Counted from the first letter of the stretch, positions 7,325-15,645 are shown. The stretch is 33,467 nucleotides of DNA from Betaproteobacteria bacterium (GCA_009918225.1 RGEP01000003.1:1-33467), one strand, 5' to 3'. Program-made: numbers and translations. The notes: a model not told the origin generated them from the sequence alone.

Positions 7325-8269
7325 ATGGATCCGGTTTTCAGGCCTTATCGCGGCCGCTTCGCGCCCACACCATCAGGCCCTCTGCACGCGGGGTCGGTGC
7401 TGGCCGCGCTGGCCAGCTACTTGGATGCGCGGGCCCATGGCGGTCGGTGGCTGGTGAGGATAGAAGACACCGACGGGCCGCGCTGCGTCCCAGGCGCTGA
7501 TGAGACCATCCTGCACCAACTCGACCGACTGGGCTTGAAGCCTGACGAACCGGTGGTGTGGCAATCCCGGCGCGGTGCGCACTACGACGCGGCCCTGCAG
7601 GCGCTGAAGGCTTCGAACCATGCCTACCCTTGTGCCTGCAGCCGCCAGGACATTGAACAGGCGCTCAGCCGTGCCGGCGTGCCCCGTGCACGGCATGCAG
7701 CCTCGGCCTATCCCGGCACCTGCCGTTTGGGTTTGCAGGGGCGAGCGGCAAGGGCCTGGCGGGCTCGAGTGGATGGCCTGTGGGCCTGGACCGATCGACG
7801 CCTTGGTCCCCAATTCCAGGACTTGAGCCGCGAGGTAGGCGACTTCGTGATTCGCCGTGCCGATGGCTGCTGGGCCTACCAGTTGGCCGTTGTGGTCGAT
7901 GATGCGGAGCAAGGGATCACGCATGTGGTGCGCGGCGAAGACTTGGCGGACAACACCCCACGCCAACAACAGTTGCAAGGCCACCTGGGGCTGCCCACAC
8001 CGGTCTACCTGCACACGCCACTGGTCTTGGCCGAAGATGGGCAGAAGCTGTCCAAGCAGAACGGCGCGCAGGCGGTGGACGTGAACCGCCCTTTGGCTGT
8101 GCTGCAGGCAGCCGCGGCCGCACTTGAACTGGACGTGCAGCCGCCCAACCCCGCTGGGCCTGCGCCGTGCGGCAACACGGGCGGCGTTGGCGACGGGCCT
8201 GGGCTGTCGCTGGTCTCGCGTTGGCTGGAATCGGCCACGCAGGCCTGGGCTCGCCGATGGCTGCCCTGA
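7325..8269 (+). CDS. gluQ: Glutamyl-Q tRNA(Asp) synthetase GluQ
   Basis: Attaches glutamate to the queuosine base at the wobble position of tRNA(Asp); 314 residues, like other GluQRS, and much shorter than GltX because the anticodon-binding domain is absent. The HIGH-type motif is GPLHAGS (18-24), the ATP/Glu pocket includes RIEDTD, and the KMSKS-type loop is KLSKQ near 241. The zinc ligands are C103, C105, Y129 and C133, the GluQ pattern. The start is the ATG at 7325; no strong ribosome site is seen, and its position 7 bp after lysR suggests coupling. A Gly/Pro-rich stretch near the C-terminus is not conserved in kind. Confidence 0.93.
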   Translation: MDPVFRPYRGRFAPTPSGPLHAGSVLAALASYLDARAHGGRWLVRIEDTDGPRCVPGADETILHQLDRLGLKPDEPVVWQSRRGAHYDAALQALKASNHAYPCACSRQDIEQALSRAGVPRARHAASAYPGTCRLGLQGRAARAWRARVDGLWAWTDRRLGPQFQDLSREVGDFVIRRADGCWAYQLAVVVDDAEQGITHVVRGEDLADNTPRQQQLQGHLGLPTPVYLHTPLVLAEDGQKLSKQNGAQAVDVNRPLAVLQAAAAALELDVQPPNPAGPAPCGNTGGVGDGPGLSLVSRWLESATQAWARRWLP

Positions 8270-8330
8270 TGCAAAGCCCGCCTGGGCAGAACTGGGCTTA
8301 CCATGCAGGCTTCCTAACAGCGAGACTCCC

Positions 8331-8693
8331 ATGAGCGAACAAACCAGCGGCCTGCAGATCACCGACCTGACCGTGGGCAGCGGCGCCACCGCGCAAGCTG
8401 GCCACGAGGTCACCGTCCACTACACCGGTTGGCTGCACGACCCCAAAGCCGACCAGGGCCGTGGCCGTCAGTTTGACAGCAGCAAATCACGAGGCGACCC
8501 CTTTGCCTTCAGCCTGGGCGCCGGCATGGTGATCCAAGGCTGGGACGAGGGCGTCGCAGGCATGCAAGTGGGCGGCACCCGCGTGCTGACGATTCCCCCG
8601 GAACTGGGCTACGGTGCCTACGGCGCCGGCGGTGTGATCCCGCCAAACGCCACCTTGGTCTTCGAGGTGGAGTTGCTGGCCGTCGAGGCCTAA
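8331..8693 (+). CDS. FKBP-type peptidyl-prolyl cis-trans isomerase
   Basis: Single-domain FKBP of 120 residues that accelerates prolyl isomerisation during folding. It carries VTVHYTGWL, FDSSKSRGDPFAFSLGAGMVIQGWDEGVAGMQVGG and the closing GYGAYGAGGVIPPNATLVFEVELL, the full FKBP pocket. No signal peptide or insert-in-flap domain is present, so it is probably cytoplasmic. The start is the ATG at 8331, preceded by GCGAG. It lies 61 bp after gluQ in the same direction. It converges on orn, with repeats and a GC hairpin between them. Confidence 0.94.
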   Translation: MSEQTSGLQITDLTVGSGATAQAGHEVTVHYTGWLHDPKADQGRGRQFDSSKSRGDPFAFSLGAGMVIQGWDEGVAGMQVGGTRVLTIPPELGYGAYGAGGVIPPNATLVFEVELLAVEA

Positions 8694-8730
8694 GCCTTCA
8701 CGACCTTGCAGGCTGGCGCAGCGGCGCACG

Positions 8731-8780
8731 CTTGCATACGCGCGTGCGTGTGCAAAGGCGCGTGCAAAGGCGTACGCAAG
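8731..8780. repeat. Imperfect inverted repeat with internal direct repeats
   Basis: CTTGCATACGC (8731-8741) faces GCGTACGCAAG (8770-8780), an 11-bp inverted repeat with one mismatch (G-T as RNA). Between and into the second arm lie two copies of GTGCAAAGGCG (8750-8760 and 8762-8772), a 12-bp period. It is non-coding and lies between convergent FKBP and orn genes. The function is unknown. Confidence 0.6.
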
Positions 8781-8801
8781 CCGGCGCCGGCCTGCGCCGG
8801 C
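8780..8801. terminator. GC-rich hairpin beside the orn stop codon
   Basis: GCCGGCGC (8780-8787) and GCGCCGGC (8794-8801) form a perfect 8-bp stem with a 6-base loop, directly abutting the orn stop codon. It may end transcripts from both sides, although neither side has a T-run. Confidence 0.5.
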
Positions 8802-9362
8802 TCAGGGCAGCAGAAAGTGCTGCCGGTAGTAAGCCAGTTCGTCAATCGACTCGTGGATGTCGGCCAGCGCCGTATGGGCTTGCGCCTTCTTGAAGCCGTC
8901 CAGGATCTGCGGCTTCCACCGACGGGCGAGTTCCTTGAGGGTGCTCACGTCCAGGTTGCGGTAGTGGAAGAAGCGCTCCAGCTGCGGCATGTACTGCGCC
9001 AGGAAGCGGCGGTCTTGGCAGATCGAGTTGCCGCACATGGGGCTCTTGCCTTTGGGCACCACCGTGGCCAGCCAGTCCAGCACCTGCGCTTGCGCCGCCG
9101 CCTCGTCGATACCGGAAGCGCGAACCCGGTCGATCAAGCCGCTCTTGCCGTGTGTGCCCTTGTTCCAAGCGTCCATGCCATCCAAAACCGCGTCGCTTTG
9201 GTGTATGGCCAACACCGGACCCTCAACCCGCACCCGCAGCTGCGCGTCCGTGACCACCACACCCAACTCAATGATGCGGTCGGTGCTGGGCGACAGTCCC
9301 GTCATTTCCAGGTCGATCCAAATCAGGTTCTGGTCATCGATGGGCAAGGTGTGTTCGGTCAT
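8802..9362 (-). CDS. orn: Oligoribonuclease Orn
   Basis: 3'-5' exoribonuclease that finishes RNA decay by hydrolysing very short oligonucleotides, including pGpG from c-di-GMP turnover; 186 residues, family-typical. The DEDDh active site is complete: D17 and E19 (WIDLEMTGL), D117 (CQDRRFL), H163 and D168 (AHTALADIHESI). The start is the ATG at 9362. It diverges from the M48 peptidase gene with 53 bp between start codons. Confidence 0.97.
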   Translation of the reverse strand: MTEHTLPIDDQNLIWIDLEMTGLSPSTDRIIELGVVVTDAQLRVRVEGPVLAIHQSDAVLDGMDAWNKGTHGKSGLIDRVRASGIDEAAAQAQVLDWLATVVPKGKSPMCGNSICQDRRFLAQYMPQLERFFHYRNLDVSTLKELARRWKPQILDGFKKAQAHTALADIHESIDELAYYRQHFLLP

Positions 9363-9379
9363 GTGGAGATGTCACGGCT

Positions 9380-9409
9380 TTGGCCGCGGAATTGTCGCAG
9401 GCCTACACT
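9380..9409 (+). promoter_or_regulatory. Putative promoter of the M48 peptidase gene, leaderless layout
   Basis: TTGGCC (9380-9385) and TACACT (9404-9409) are separated by 18 bp. The -10 ends six bases before the ATG at 9416, so +1 would coincide with the start codon. This also argues against using the in-frame TTG at 9380 as start. Confidence 0.5.
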
Positions 9410-9415
9410 GAAGCC

Positions 9416-10741
9416 ATGGATGAAAACCTCCCTGCGGGCTCGATTTCGATGTTGACCTGGGCCTTTGCCGCGCTCGTGGCGCTTCAAGCCATGCTGCGCC
9501 TGGTCCTGCTGGGACGCCAAGTTCGCCATGTGCAGGGCCACCGCACACAGGTACCTGCGGCGTTTGCACAGCGGGTGAGCTTGGCCGACCACCAAAGGGC
9601 TGCGGACTACAGCAGTGCCAAGGCACAGCTGGAGGGTTGGGTCGTGCTGGTGGAAGCAGCCGTGTTGTTGGGCTGGACGCTCCTGGGTGGGCTGGACGCC
9701 TTGAACCACAGTTTGCGCAGCTGGATTCACGACCCCCTGCCCTCTCCTGCCACGGCCCTGCTGTATCAGCTCAGCTTGGTGCTGGCCATTACCCTGATCG
9801 GTGCGGTAGCCGACCTGCCCTTGGATCTGCTGCGCCACTTCGGGGTCGAGCAGCGCTTTGGCTTCAACCGCATGTCGCTCAAGGACTATGCCCTGGACGC
9901 CTTCAAAGGAACGGCGCTCAGCCTGGTCGTGATGACCCCCTTGCTGGCTGCGGTGCTTTGGCTGATGGGACAAGCCGGTGTCCATTGGTGGCTTTGGGCC
10001 TTCGCCTTGTTGGCCGGGTTTCAGCTGCTCATGATGGTAGTGGTGCCCCTGTGGATCGCGCCTTTGTTCAACCGATTCACCCCCTTGCAGGACCCTGCAC
10101 TGGAGGCCCGGGTTCGGGCTCTGATGCAGCGCTGCGGATTCGCGGCTCGGGATTTGATGGTCATGGACGGCAGCCGCCGGTCCGCCCATGCCAACGCCTA
10201 TTTCACCGGCGTGGGGCGAGCCAAGCGCGTGGTGTTCTTCGACACCCTGCTCAAGGCCTTGACACCCCGAGAGGTCGAAGCGGTGCTGGCCCACGAACTG
10301 GGGCACTTTCGCCACCGCCATGTGAGCCAACGGCTGGTGCTGATGCTGGCCCTGAGCCTGCTGGGTCTGTGGCTGTTGGGGGCCGCCTCGCAATGGAGCG
10401 GCTTCTACCTTGGGCTCGGCGTGCAACCCAATTTGCTGGCCCCCAACGATGGACTGGCCCTGGCGCTGTTTTCATTGGCCCTGCCCAGTGTCCTGTTCCT
10501 TTTGACGCCCCTGGCCGCATGGTGGTCGCGCCAGCAAGAGTTCGAGGCCGATGCGTTTGCCGCCTCGCAGGCCGATCCCAGCGCCCTGGCCTCGGCTTTG
10601 GTGAAGCTGTACACGGACAATGCAGCCACATTGACGCCTGACCCTTGGGTGGTGCGCTTTCAGTACAGCCACCCACCGGCCTTGCAGCGCCTGCAGGCTT
10701 TGGGTCAACTGCAACCTTCGCCCACACCTGCTGCACCATGA
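9416..10741 (+). CDS. Membrane M48 (Ste24-type) zinc metallopeptidase
   Basis: Integral membrane protease of 441 residues, resembling CAAX prenyl protease 1 / Ste24. The zinc motif is HELGH (H293, E294, H297) and the third ligand lies in QEFEADAFA. Hydrophobic segments occur around residues 12-33, 74-92, 112-134, 166-185, 190-212, 305-325 and 345-370. The order N-terminal membrane helices, HExxH, then two more helices fits Ste24 rather than the shorter HtpX. The start is the ATG at 9416; an in-frame TTG at 9380 would overlap the proposed promoter. The stop overlaps the next gene's ATG (ATGA at 10738-10741). The bacterial substrate is not known; membrane protein quality control is the usual guess. 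Confidence 0.93.
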   Translation: MDENLPAGSISMLTWAFAALVALQAMLRLVLLGRQVRHVQGHRTQVPAAFAQRVSLADHQRAADYSSAKAQLEGWVVLVEAAVLLGWTLLGGLDALNHSLRSWIHDPLPSPATALLYQLSLVLAITLIGAVADLPLDLLRHFGVEQRFGFNRMSLKDYALDAFKGTALSLVVMTPLLAAVLWLMGQAGVHWWLWAFALLAGFQLLMMVVVPLWIAPLFNRFTPLQDPALEARVRALMQRCGFAARDLMVMDGSRRSAHANAYFTGVGRAKRVVFFDTLLKALTPREVEAVLAHELGHFRHRHVSQRLVLMLALSLLGLWLLGAASQWSGFYLGLGVQPNLLAPNDGLALALFSLALPSVLFLLTPLAAWWSRQQEFEADAFAASQADPSALASALVKLYTDNAATLTPDPWVVRFQYSHPPALQRLQALGQLQPSPTPAAP

Positions 10742-11124
10742 ACCCCCACCCGCCTGCAAGGGGCACCCCCACGGGTCCTGCACAGCCCACCCGGGCCGAC
10801 GAACTCGCCGCGCTCGATGTGCGCAGCACACCAGACCAGCGCTTGGACCCTGCTGAGGTGCGGGGCTTGGTACAGCTGTTGGACGGCTGGCAGGTTCAGG
10901 GCGCTGTCCTGCAGCGTACCTTTGCATTCCGCGATTACCACGCCACCCTGGCCTTTGTGAATGCGGTGGCCTGGATCGCCCATCAGGGGGACCACCACCC
11001 TGAACTGCAGGTGGGCTACAACCGCTGCCAGGTGCAATGGAGCACCCACTCGGCCGCAGGCCTGACGCTCAAGGACTTGATCTGCGCCGCGCAGGTGGAC
11101 GCCCTGAAGTGCCAAAAGGCCTGA
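10738..11124 (+). CDS. 4a-hydroxytetrahydrobiopterin dehydratase (pterin carbinolamine dehydratase)
   Basis: Dehydrates the pterin 4a-carbinolamine formed by aromatic amino acid hydroxylases, recycling the cofactor; 128 residues. The catalytic motif is GDHHPEL (D85, H86, H87, P88). The conserved helices FAFRDYHATLAFVNAVAWIAHQ and LTLKDLICAAQVDAL are present. About 20 extra, Pro-rich N-terminal residues precede the core. No phenylalanine hydroxylase gene lies in the window, so the partner must be elsewhere, or the protein has another role. It overlaps the M48 gene by 4 bp and probably overlaps rsgA. Confidence 0.92.
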   Translation: MNPHPPARGTPTGPAQPTRADELAALDVRSTPDQRLDPAEVRGLVQLLDGWQVQGAVLQRTFAFRDYHATLAFVNAVAWIAHQGDHHPELQVGYNRCQVQWSTHSAAGLTLKDLICAAQVDALKCQKA

Positions 11125-12008
11125 TCGTGGCGGCCTTTGGCCGCCACTTCACCCTGGAGACCGAAGACGGCCAGCGCCTGCAAGCCCACGCACGGGGCAA
11201 GCGCAGCGAAGCCGTGGTGGGTGACCGCGTGCAGTGGAACACGACCCAAACGGGCGGTGAAATCCAAGCGGTGATCGAATCGCTGCAGCCCCGTCGCAAC
11301 CTGATGCACCGCCAGGACCTGATGCGCACCAAGTCCTTTGCGGCCAACCTGGACCAGGTGTTGATGCTGGTGGCCAGCCAGCCTCTGTTCAGCGAATCCC
11401 AGCTCACGCGCGCGATGGTGGCAGCGGAGGCGGCCGATATCGAGCTGGTGATCGTGCTCAACAAGACCGACCTGCCCGACGCAGGCTTGGCGCGCGAGCG
11501 CCTGAAGCCCTATGTGGCCATGGGCACGCCGATGCTGGAGCTGTCGATCAAGCATGGGCACCAAGACAGCCTTGAGCAACTCGCCCCCCGCCTGCAGGGT
11601 CGAACCACCTTGTTGTTGGGGGCCAGCGGCACGGGCAAGAGCTCCTTGGTGAACCTCCTGGTGCCACGGGCCCAATCACGGGTGGGTGAGTTGTCACAAG
11701 CCTTGCAGGCCGGGCGCCACACCACCACCCATACGTTGTGGCATTGGCTGGACGACAAACGTTCTGGCGCCCTGATCGATTCGCCGGGCTTTCAAGAGTT
11801 CGGACTGCAACAGGTTCCCGCTGCCGACCTGGCGCGCCATATGCGCGACTTTCGTCCCCTCCTGGGCCAATGTCGGTTCCACAACTGTCAGCACCGGCAA
11901 GAACCCGACTGTGCCGTCACCGCAGCCGTGGCCGATGGCCGCATCAGCGCTCAGCGGCACCGCATTTATCTGGAAATTCTGCAGGAGCTGCAAACGCAGC
12001 GTTGGTAG
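11109..12008 (+). CDS. rsgA: Ribosome small subunit-dependent GTPase RsgA
   Basis: Circularly permuted GTPase that helps late 30S maturation; 299 residues with the start chosen here. The order OB-fold, then NKTD (118-121), G1 GASGTGKS (171-178) and G3 DSPG (224-227) is the hallmark permutation. The zinc site C-x4-C-x-H-x5-C is C255, C260, H262, C268. The start is uncertain: GTG at 11109 with a GGTGGA ribosome site at 11095-11100 gives the usual RsgA opening (GLIVAAFGRHF) and overlaps the preceding stop by 16 bp. An ATG at 11037 would add 24 residues translated from the dehydratase gene in another frame. Confidence 0.93.
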   Translation: MPKGLIVAAFGRHFTLETEDGQRLQAHARGKRSEAVVGDRVQWNTTQTGGEIQAVIESLQPRRNLMHRQDLMRTKSFAANLDQVLMLVASQPLFSESQLTRAMVAAEAADIELVIVLNKTDLPDAGLARERLKPYVAMGTPMLELSIKHGHQDSLEQLAPRLQGRTTLLLGASGTGKSSLVNLLVPRAQSRVGELSQALQAGRHTTTHTLWHWLDDKRSGALIDSPGFQEFGLQQVPAADLARHMRDFRPLLGQCRFHNCQHRQEPDCAVTAAVADGRISAQRHRIYLEILQELQTQRW

Positions 12009-12039
12009 GCCCTCAGACAGGCCTTAACGGCCCCTGGCC

Positions 12040-13029
12040 TTAGCCCACCAGGTTGGCCAGTGTCATCAGGGCCAGCAAGAGCATCCACAGTACCACCGAG
12101 CGCCACACCAGGGCCACCATATTGCGCAGGTGGCCCAGCTGCACCGGCACGCCGGGCGTGGACCCAGTGGAGTCCATGGCGTCAGCCGCCACGCCCGTGG
12201 CGAAGGTCTTGGAGCGATCAGGTGTGACCCCAGGGGCCGCATGACCGCCCAGCTGCACGCCTACAGCGCCTGCGGCCGCGGCCAATATCACCCCCTCATT
12301 GGCGTGGCGCCACAGCGCTGCATCACGCCGCCATCCATTGATGGCCTCTTCAAAATTGCCTACCACTGCAAAACCGAACGCGGTCAGGCGCGCGGGCACA
12401 TAGTCCACGGCACCGAAGTACTCGTTGGAGACGCGGCGCAGTTCTTCATTGGTGGGCGCCTGCAAGCTGTTGCTTTGGTAAGCCCAATAGCGGCTCATGA
12501 ACTCGGACATCCGGTAAAGCACCGCACCGGCCGCACCGAAACCCAGCGCGGCCATGAGCACGAAGAAGAAAAACACCCCGAACACATGCCGGTGCGCCGC
12601 CAACAGGCCATGCTCGATCACATGCCGCAGCAGCTCGGTTTGCGGCAGTTCCGCGGCGTCCAGGTGCAGCCAGTCCGACAGCAGCTGCCGAGCGGTGGCT
12701 TCGTCGTTGCGCTCCAAGCACTGCCGGATGTCGGTGATGTAGTGGCTGAAGCTGCGAAACCCGAGCGTGAGGTAGAGCACGCCCACGTTCAGGGCCAGCG
12801 CCAAGAGCAGGCTGAACTTGGCTACCAAAAGGTGGGCCAGCCAGACCAACACGGCCGGTGTGGCCACCGACAGCCACCACACCACTCGGGCATGTTGCGG
12901 CCGCCCAGCATCGAAGTTGCGCGCCGTCCACACGCACCACGTCACGGCCGCGTCATGCACCCGGGTGTCCCGCGGCAGGGACTTCAGTTGCTCCAACAGG
13001 AGCGCAAAGAGGACCGCGAAAAAGCTCAT
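12040..13029 (-). CDS. CobD/CbiB-family membrane protein
   Basis: Polytopic inner-membrane protein of 329 residues of the CobD/CbiB family, which is related to AmpE. Hydrophobic segments lie at about residues 1-13, 49-92 (at least two helices), 149-175 and 305-327. The opening FFAVLFALLLEQL is shared with this family. True CbiB makes adenosylcobinamide phosphate, but no cobalamin gene lies nearby, so I do not assign that reaction; an AmpE-like envelope role is equally possible. The start is the ATG at 13029, overlapping the NUDIX stop (TCAT on the plus strand). It is the last gene of the rpsP-led operon and converges on rsgA with a 31-bp gap. Confidence 0.8.
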   Translation of the reverse strand: MSFFAVLFALLLEQLKSLPRDTRVHDAAVTWCVWTARNFDAGRPQHARVVWWLSVATPAVLVWLAHLLVAKFSLLLALALNVGVLYLTLGFRSFSHYITDIRQCLERNDEATARQLLSDWLHLDAAELPQTELLRHVIEHGLLAAHRHVFGVFFFFVLMAALGFGAAGAVLYRMSEFMSRYWAYQSNSLQAPTNEELRRVSNEYFGAVDYVPARLTAFGFAVVGNFEEAINGWRRDAALWRHANEGVILAAAAGAVGVQLGGHAAPGVTPDRSKTFATGVAADAMDSTGSTPGVPVQLGHLRNMVALVWRSVVLWMLLLALMTLANLVG

Positions 13030-13742
13030 GCCACAGATGATAGCGGCCGGGCCAGCAGGTGATAGAAGTTGCGCAGCATCGCCGCCGTGGCGCCCCAGAT
13101 GAAGAACTCCCGCTCTTCCCCTGACAAGCCACGGCCGTGCCAAGGCATGGACAAAAACTGCCGTGTGCGCTCTTGCACCACGATCCGGTGCCGTCGGTGG
13201 TGGGCCGGATTCATCAGAAAGTCCAGAGGCACCTCGAAGATGTCTTGCACCTCATGGGGGTCGGCTTGCAAGCTCAAGGGCGGGTGCACCCAGGCCACCA
13301 CCGGCGTCACCTCATAGGCCGTGACGGTGCGATACGCCGGCAAGGCTCCGAGCACCTCAACAGACGAGGGGGACAAGCCCACCTCCTCATGGGCCTCGCG
13401 CAAGGCGGCAGCCGCCGCGCTGGCATCACCCGATTCCAAACGCCCGCCGGGAAAACTGACCTGCCCCGCATGCGCGCGCAGGTGCGCCGTGCGTTGGGTC
13501 AGCAAGACCGTGGCGCCTTCGGGGCGGCGAACCAAGGGGAGCAAGACGGCAGCAGGCCGCAGCGACGCGCCCTCGAGCAGGGCGCCGCCATCGCCACCCA
13601 GGGGCGGCGACCAGCCCTGCAGGCCAGCCAGTTGCGCAGCCAGGGTGTCGGGCTGCCAGTGGCCAGGGCCCAAGGCTGGCAGGTGGGAGTCGACCCCGAT
13701 GACGGGGACTGACCGGGGATCGGTGATCAGGGGCGGGCGCAT
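13026..13742 (-). CDS. NUDIX hydrolase, CoA pyrophosphatase type
   Basis: Probably hydrolyses CoA to phosphopantetheine and 3',5'-ADP; 238 residues. The UPF0035/CoA signature LLTQRTAHLRAHAGQVSFPGG (here at about 80-100) precedes the Nudix helix LREAHEEVGL (R115, E116, E119, E120). That pairing is specific for the CoA pyrophosphatase branch. The first 60 residues are variable. It lies between rplS (35-bp gap) and the CobD-like gene (4-bp overlap) on one strand. Confidence 0.88.
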   Translation of the reverse strand: MRPPLITDPRSVPVIGVDSHLPALGPGHWQPDTLAAQLAGLQGWSPPLGGDGGALLEGASLRPAAVLLPLVRRPEGATVLLTQRTAHLRAHAGQVSFPGGRLESGDASAAAAALREAHEEVGLSPSSVEVLGALPAYRTVTAYEVTPVVAWVHPPLSLQADPHEVQDIFEVPLDFLMNPAHHRRHRIVVQERTRQFLSMPWHGRGLSGEEREFFIWGATAAMLRNFYHLLARPLSSVA

Positions 13743-13777
13743 GGGACGAGATTGTCCATGCGCCCAGCTCGCAACGC

Positions 13778-14131
13778 TTAGGCGAGCTTCTCCTTGATAC
13801 GTGCGGACTTGCCGCTGCGCTGGCGCAGGTAGTACAACTTGGCGCGGCGCACGTCGCCCCGGCGCTTGACTTCGATACCGGCAATCAGCGGGCTGTACAG
13901 CTGGAAGGTCCGCTCGACGCCTTCACCTGAGGAAATCTTGCGCACGATGAAGCTGCTGTTCAGGCCGCGATTGCGCTTGGCAATCACCACGCCTTCGTAG
14001 GCCTGCACGCGCTTGCGGGTGCCTTCAACGACGTTGACGTTCACCACCACCGTGTCGCCAGGGGCGAAGGCCGGGATGGTCTTGTTGAGGCGGGAAATCT
14101 CTTCCTGCTCAAGGGTTTGGATCAGGTCCAT
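13778..14131 (-). CDS. rplS: 50S ribosomal protein L19
   Basis: Ribosomal protein at the 30S-50S interface, 117 residues, typical length. Diagnostic stretches are FAPGDTVVVNVNVVEGTRKRVQAYEG and the C-terminal KLYYLRQRSGKSARIKEKL. The start is the ATG at 14131 with GGAG about eight bases upstream; an ATG at 14194 adds 21 residues that overlap trmD and is rejected. It is the fourth gene of the rpsP-rimM-trmD-rplS operon. Confidence 0.97.
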   Translation of the reverse strand: MDLIQTLEQEEISRLNKTIPAFAPGDTVVVNVNVVEGTRKRVQAYEGVVIAKRNRGLNSSFIVRKISSGEGVERTFQLYSPLIAGIEVKRRGDVRRAKLYYLRQRSGKSARIKEKLA

Positions 14132-14190
14132 GTGGGCTCCGTTGATCATGCGCCTGGGGTGATTGAAAGAATGGGGTCCCGGCCAGAGGA

Positions 14191-14964
14191 TCAAAACCCA
14201 CGAGTATACAACGCAGCCAGGACGCGCTCATCCTCGGGGCTCAGCCGGCCCGCCGAGCGCGCAGCCTCAATCAGATCGGGTCGCCGCCTTGCCGTGATCT
14301 CCAGCGACTGCGCCCGTCGCCAGCGCTGTATGTCAGCATGGTGGCCCGACAACAACACCGCCGGAACCGAGCCGTTGGCCCCGGCCTCAGGCCAAGTCTC
14401 CGGGCGGCTGTAGTGCGGCCCCTCGAGCAACCCGTCGCCCTCGAAACTGTCCTGTTCGTGCGACGCTGGGTCATGCAAAACGCCGTCCTGCAAGCGCGCC
14501 ACCGCGTCGATCAGGACCAAGGCCGGAAGGTCGCCGCCGGACAAGACGAAGTCGCCCACGCTGAGGTCCAAGGCCTCATGGCGCTGCAACAAACGCTGGT
14601 CCACGCCCTCATAGCGGCCGCACAGCAACAAGGCCCCGGGGCCCTGCGCCAACTCCCGAACCAGGGCCTGCGTCAGGGCTTGACCCGTGGGGGTGAAATG
14701 GATCAGCCGTGCACCGTCTTGGGCAGCGCGGTCGGCTCGAATGGCCTGGATGCAACGGTGCAGCGGCTCGGCCAACATCACCATGCCAGGCCCACCACCG
14801 AAGGGCCTGTCATCCACGCGCCGATAGGGTCCGCTGGCATGTTCACGCAAGGGCCATAAACGCACATCCACCGCCCCGGATTCAAAGGCACGGCGTGTCA
14901 CCCCGTGGCTTAAATGCGGCCCGAACAGTTCGGGCATGAGGGTGATCACATCAAAACGGGGCAT
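14191..14964 (-). CDS. trmD: tRNA (guanine37-N1)-methyltransferase TrmD
   Basis: Methylates G37 next to the anticodon, preventing +1 frameshifting; 257 residues. The SPOUT knot is visible as LLLCGRYEGVDQR and VGDFVLSGGDLPALVLIDAVARL. The N-terminal MPRFDVITLMPELF and DDRPFGGGPGMVM are standard. The start is the ATG at 14964. It lies 12 bp after rimM and 59 bp before rplS. Confidence 0.97.
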   Translation of the reverse strand: MPRFDVITLMPELFGPHLSHGVTRRAFESGAVDVRLWPLREHASGPYRRVDDRPFGGGPGMVMLAEPLHRCIQAIRADRAAQDGARLIHFTPTGQALTQALVRELAQGPGALLLCGRYEGVDQRLLQRHEALDLSVGDFVLSGGDLPALVLIDAVARLQDGVLHDPASHEQDSFEGDGLLEGPHYSRPETWPEAGANGSVPAVLLSGHHADIQRWRRAQSLEITARRRPDLIEAARSAGRLSPEDERVLAALYTRGF

Positions 14965-14976
14965 GCTGCAGCGGCC

Positions 14977-15564
14977 TCAGTCGTCTAAGCCCCAGTCAAC
15001 CTGGATGCGCTTGGCCGCCAGGTCCACCGAATCGACATACACCTGCACGAACGGGATCAAACGTTCTTGGGTGTGTCCCGTTGCCTCGTCGCGCCACTCG
15101 ATGCGCAGCACCGAGTGGGGGCCCGTTTGCATCAGTCCAGCCACGGCACCAAGCCGCTGTGCCTGGCGGTTGAACACCTCCAGGCCCAGCAGGTCCACCC
15201 AGTAGTACTCCCCGTCACCGGCCGTGGGGAAACTGCTGCGCCGCACGAACAGCCGCAAGCCCTTGCAGGCTTGTGCCACATCGCGGTCGGTCAAATCCTG
15301 GATCAGGGCCACAACGCCCTCACCTTGCTCGCGTACCGAAGCCACGCGCAAGGGCTGTTCAAGGCCGGATAAACAGGCTTGCTGAGCCGGCGTCAGCCCA
15401 GGCGGGCCTTGCCAGTACCACCGCTTGCTTGAAAACAAGGCTTGAGGGTCTGGCGAGAAAGGCTTCAGGCGCAGCCCGCCCTTGATGCCCCAGGCGCCGG
15501 TGACCACCGCGACCTCAACGGCGTCGTCGGGCCACTCAGATGGAGGAGAGTCAAAAGCCATCAT
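14977..15564 (-). CDS. rimM: Ribosome maturation factor RimM
   Basis: Binds S19 and assists maturation of the 30S head; 195 residues with this start. The N-terminal barrel has VAVVTGAWGIKGGLRLKPFS, and the PRC-barrel part has GEYYWVDLLGLEVFN, RLIPFVQVYVDSVDLAAKRIQVDW. The frame begins at a TTG (15570), but an ATG pair at 15564 and 15561 lies just inside; a GAG six bases before 15564 favours it. The gene is separated from rpsP by 247 bp containing an intrinsic terminator. Confidence 0.95.
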   Translation of the reverse strand: MMAFDSPPSEWPDDAVEVAVVTGAWGIKGGLRLKPFSPDPQALFSSKRWYWQGPPGLTPAQQACLSGLEQPLRVASVREQGEGVVALIQDLTDRDVAQACKGLRLFVRRSSFPTAGDGEYYWVDLLGLEVFNRQAQRLGAVAGLMQTGPHSVLRIEWRDEATGHTQERLIPFVQVYVDSVDLAAKRIQVDWGLDD

Positions 15565-15618
15565 CGACAACTCAGCAGCCGAACCCCACAGGACAACCCG
15601 AGCCTACAGCGGCCTACG

Positions 15619-15645
15619 GCACCGAAAGCACCGAAAGCACCGAAG
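15619..15645. repeat. Threefold 9-bp tandem repeat
   Basis: GCACCGAAA, GCACCGAAA and GCACCGAAG follow each other without gaps in the rpsP-rimM spacer, downstream (on the minus strand) of the terminator. It is a likely site for copy-number change by slippage. Confidence 0.8.

Noticed and set aside
8270..8330. AAGCCC/GGGCTT inverted repeat between gluQ and the FKBP gene
   Set aside because: Short arms with a 14-base loop; easily expected by chance in GC-rich DNA.
12009..12039. Possible terminator between rsgA and the CobD-like gene
   Set aside because: Only 5-bp GGCC-type arms with a large loop and no T-run; too weak to call.
12040..13029. Assigning cobalamin synthesis to the CobD/CbiB-like gene
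   Set aside because: No cobalamin genes nearby and the family is broad, including AmpE; only family membership is supported.
12130..13062. Plus-strand frame of 310 codons
   Set aside because: Antisense to the CobD/CbiB-like membrane protein; His/Gln-rich shadow with no recognisable domain.
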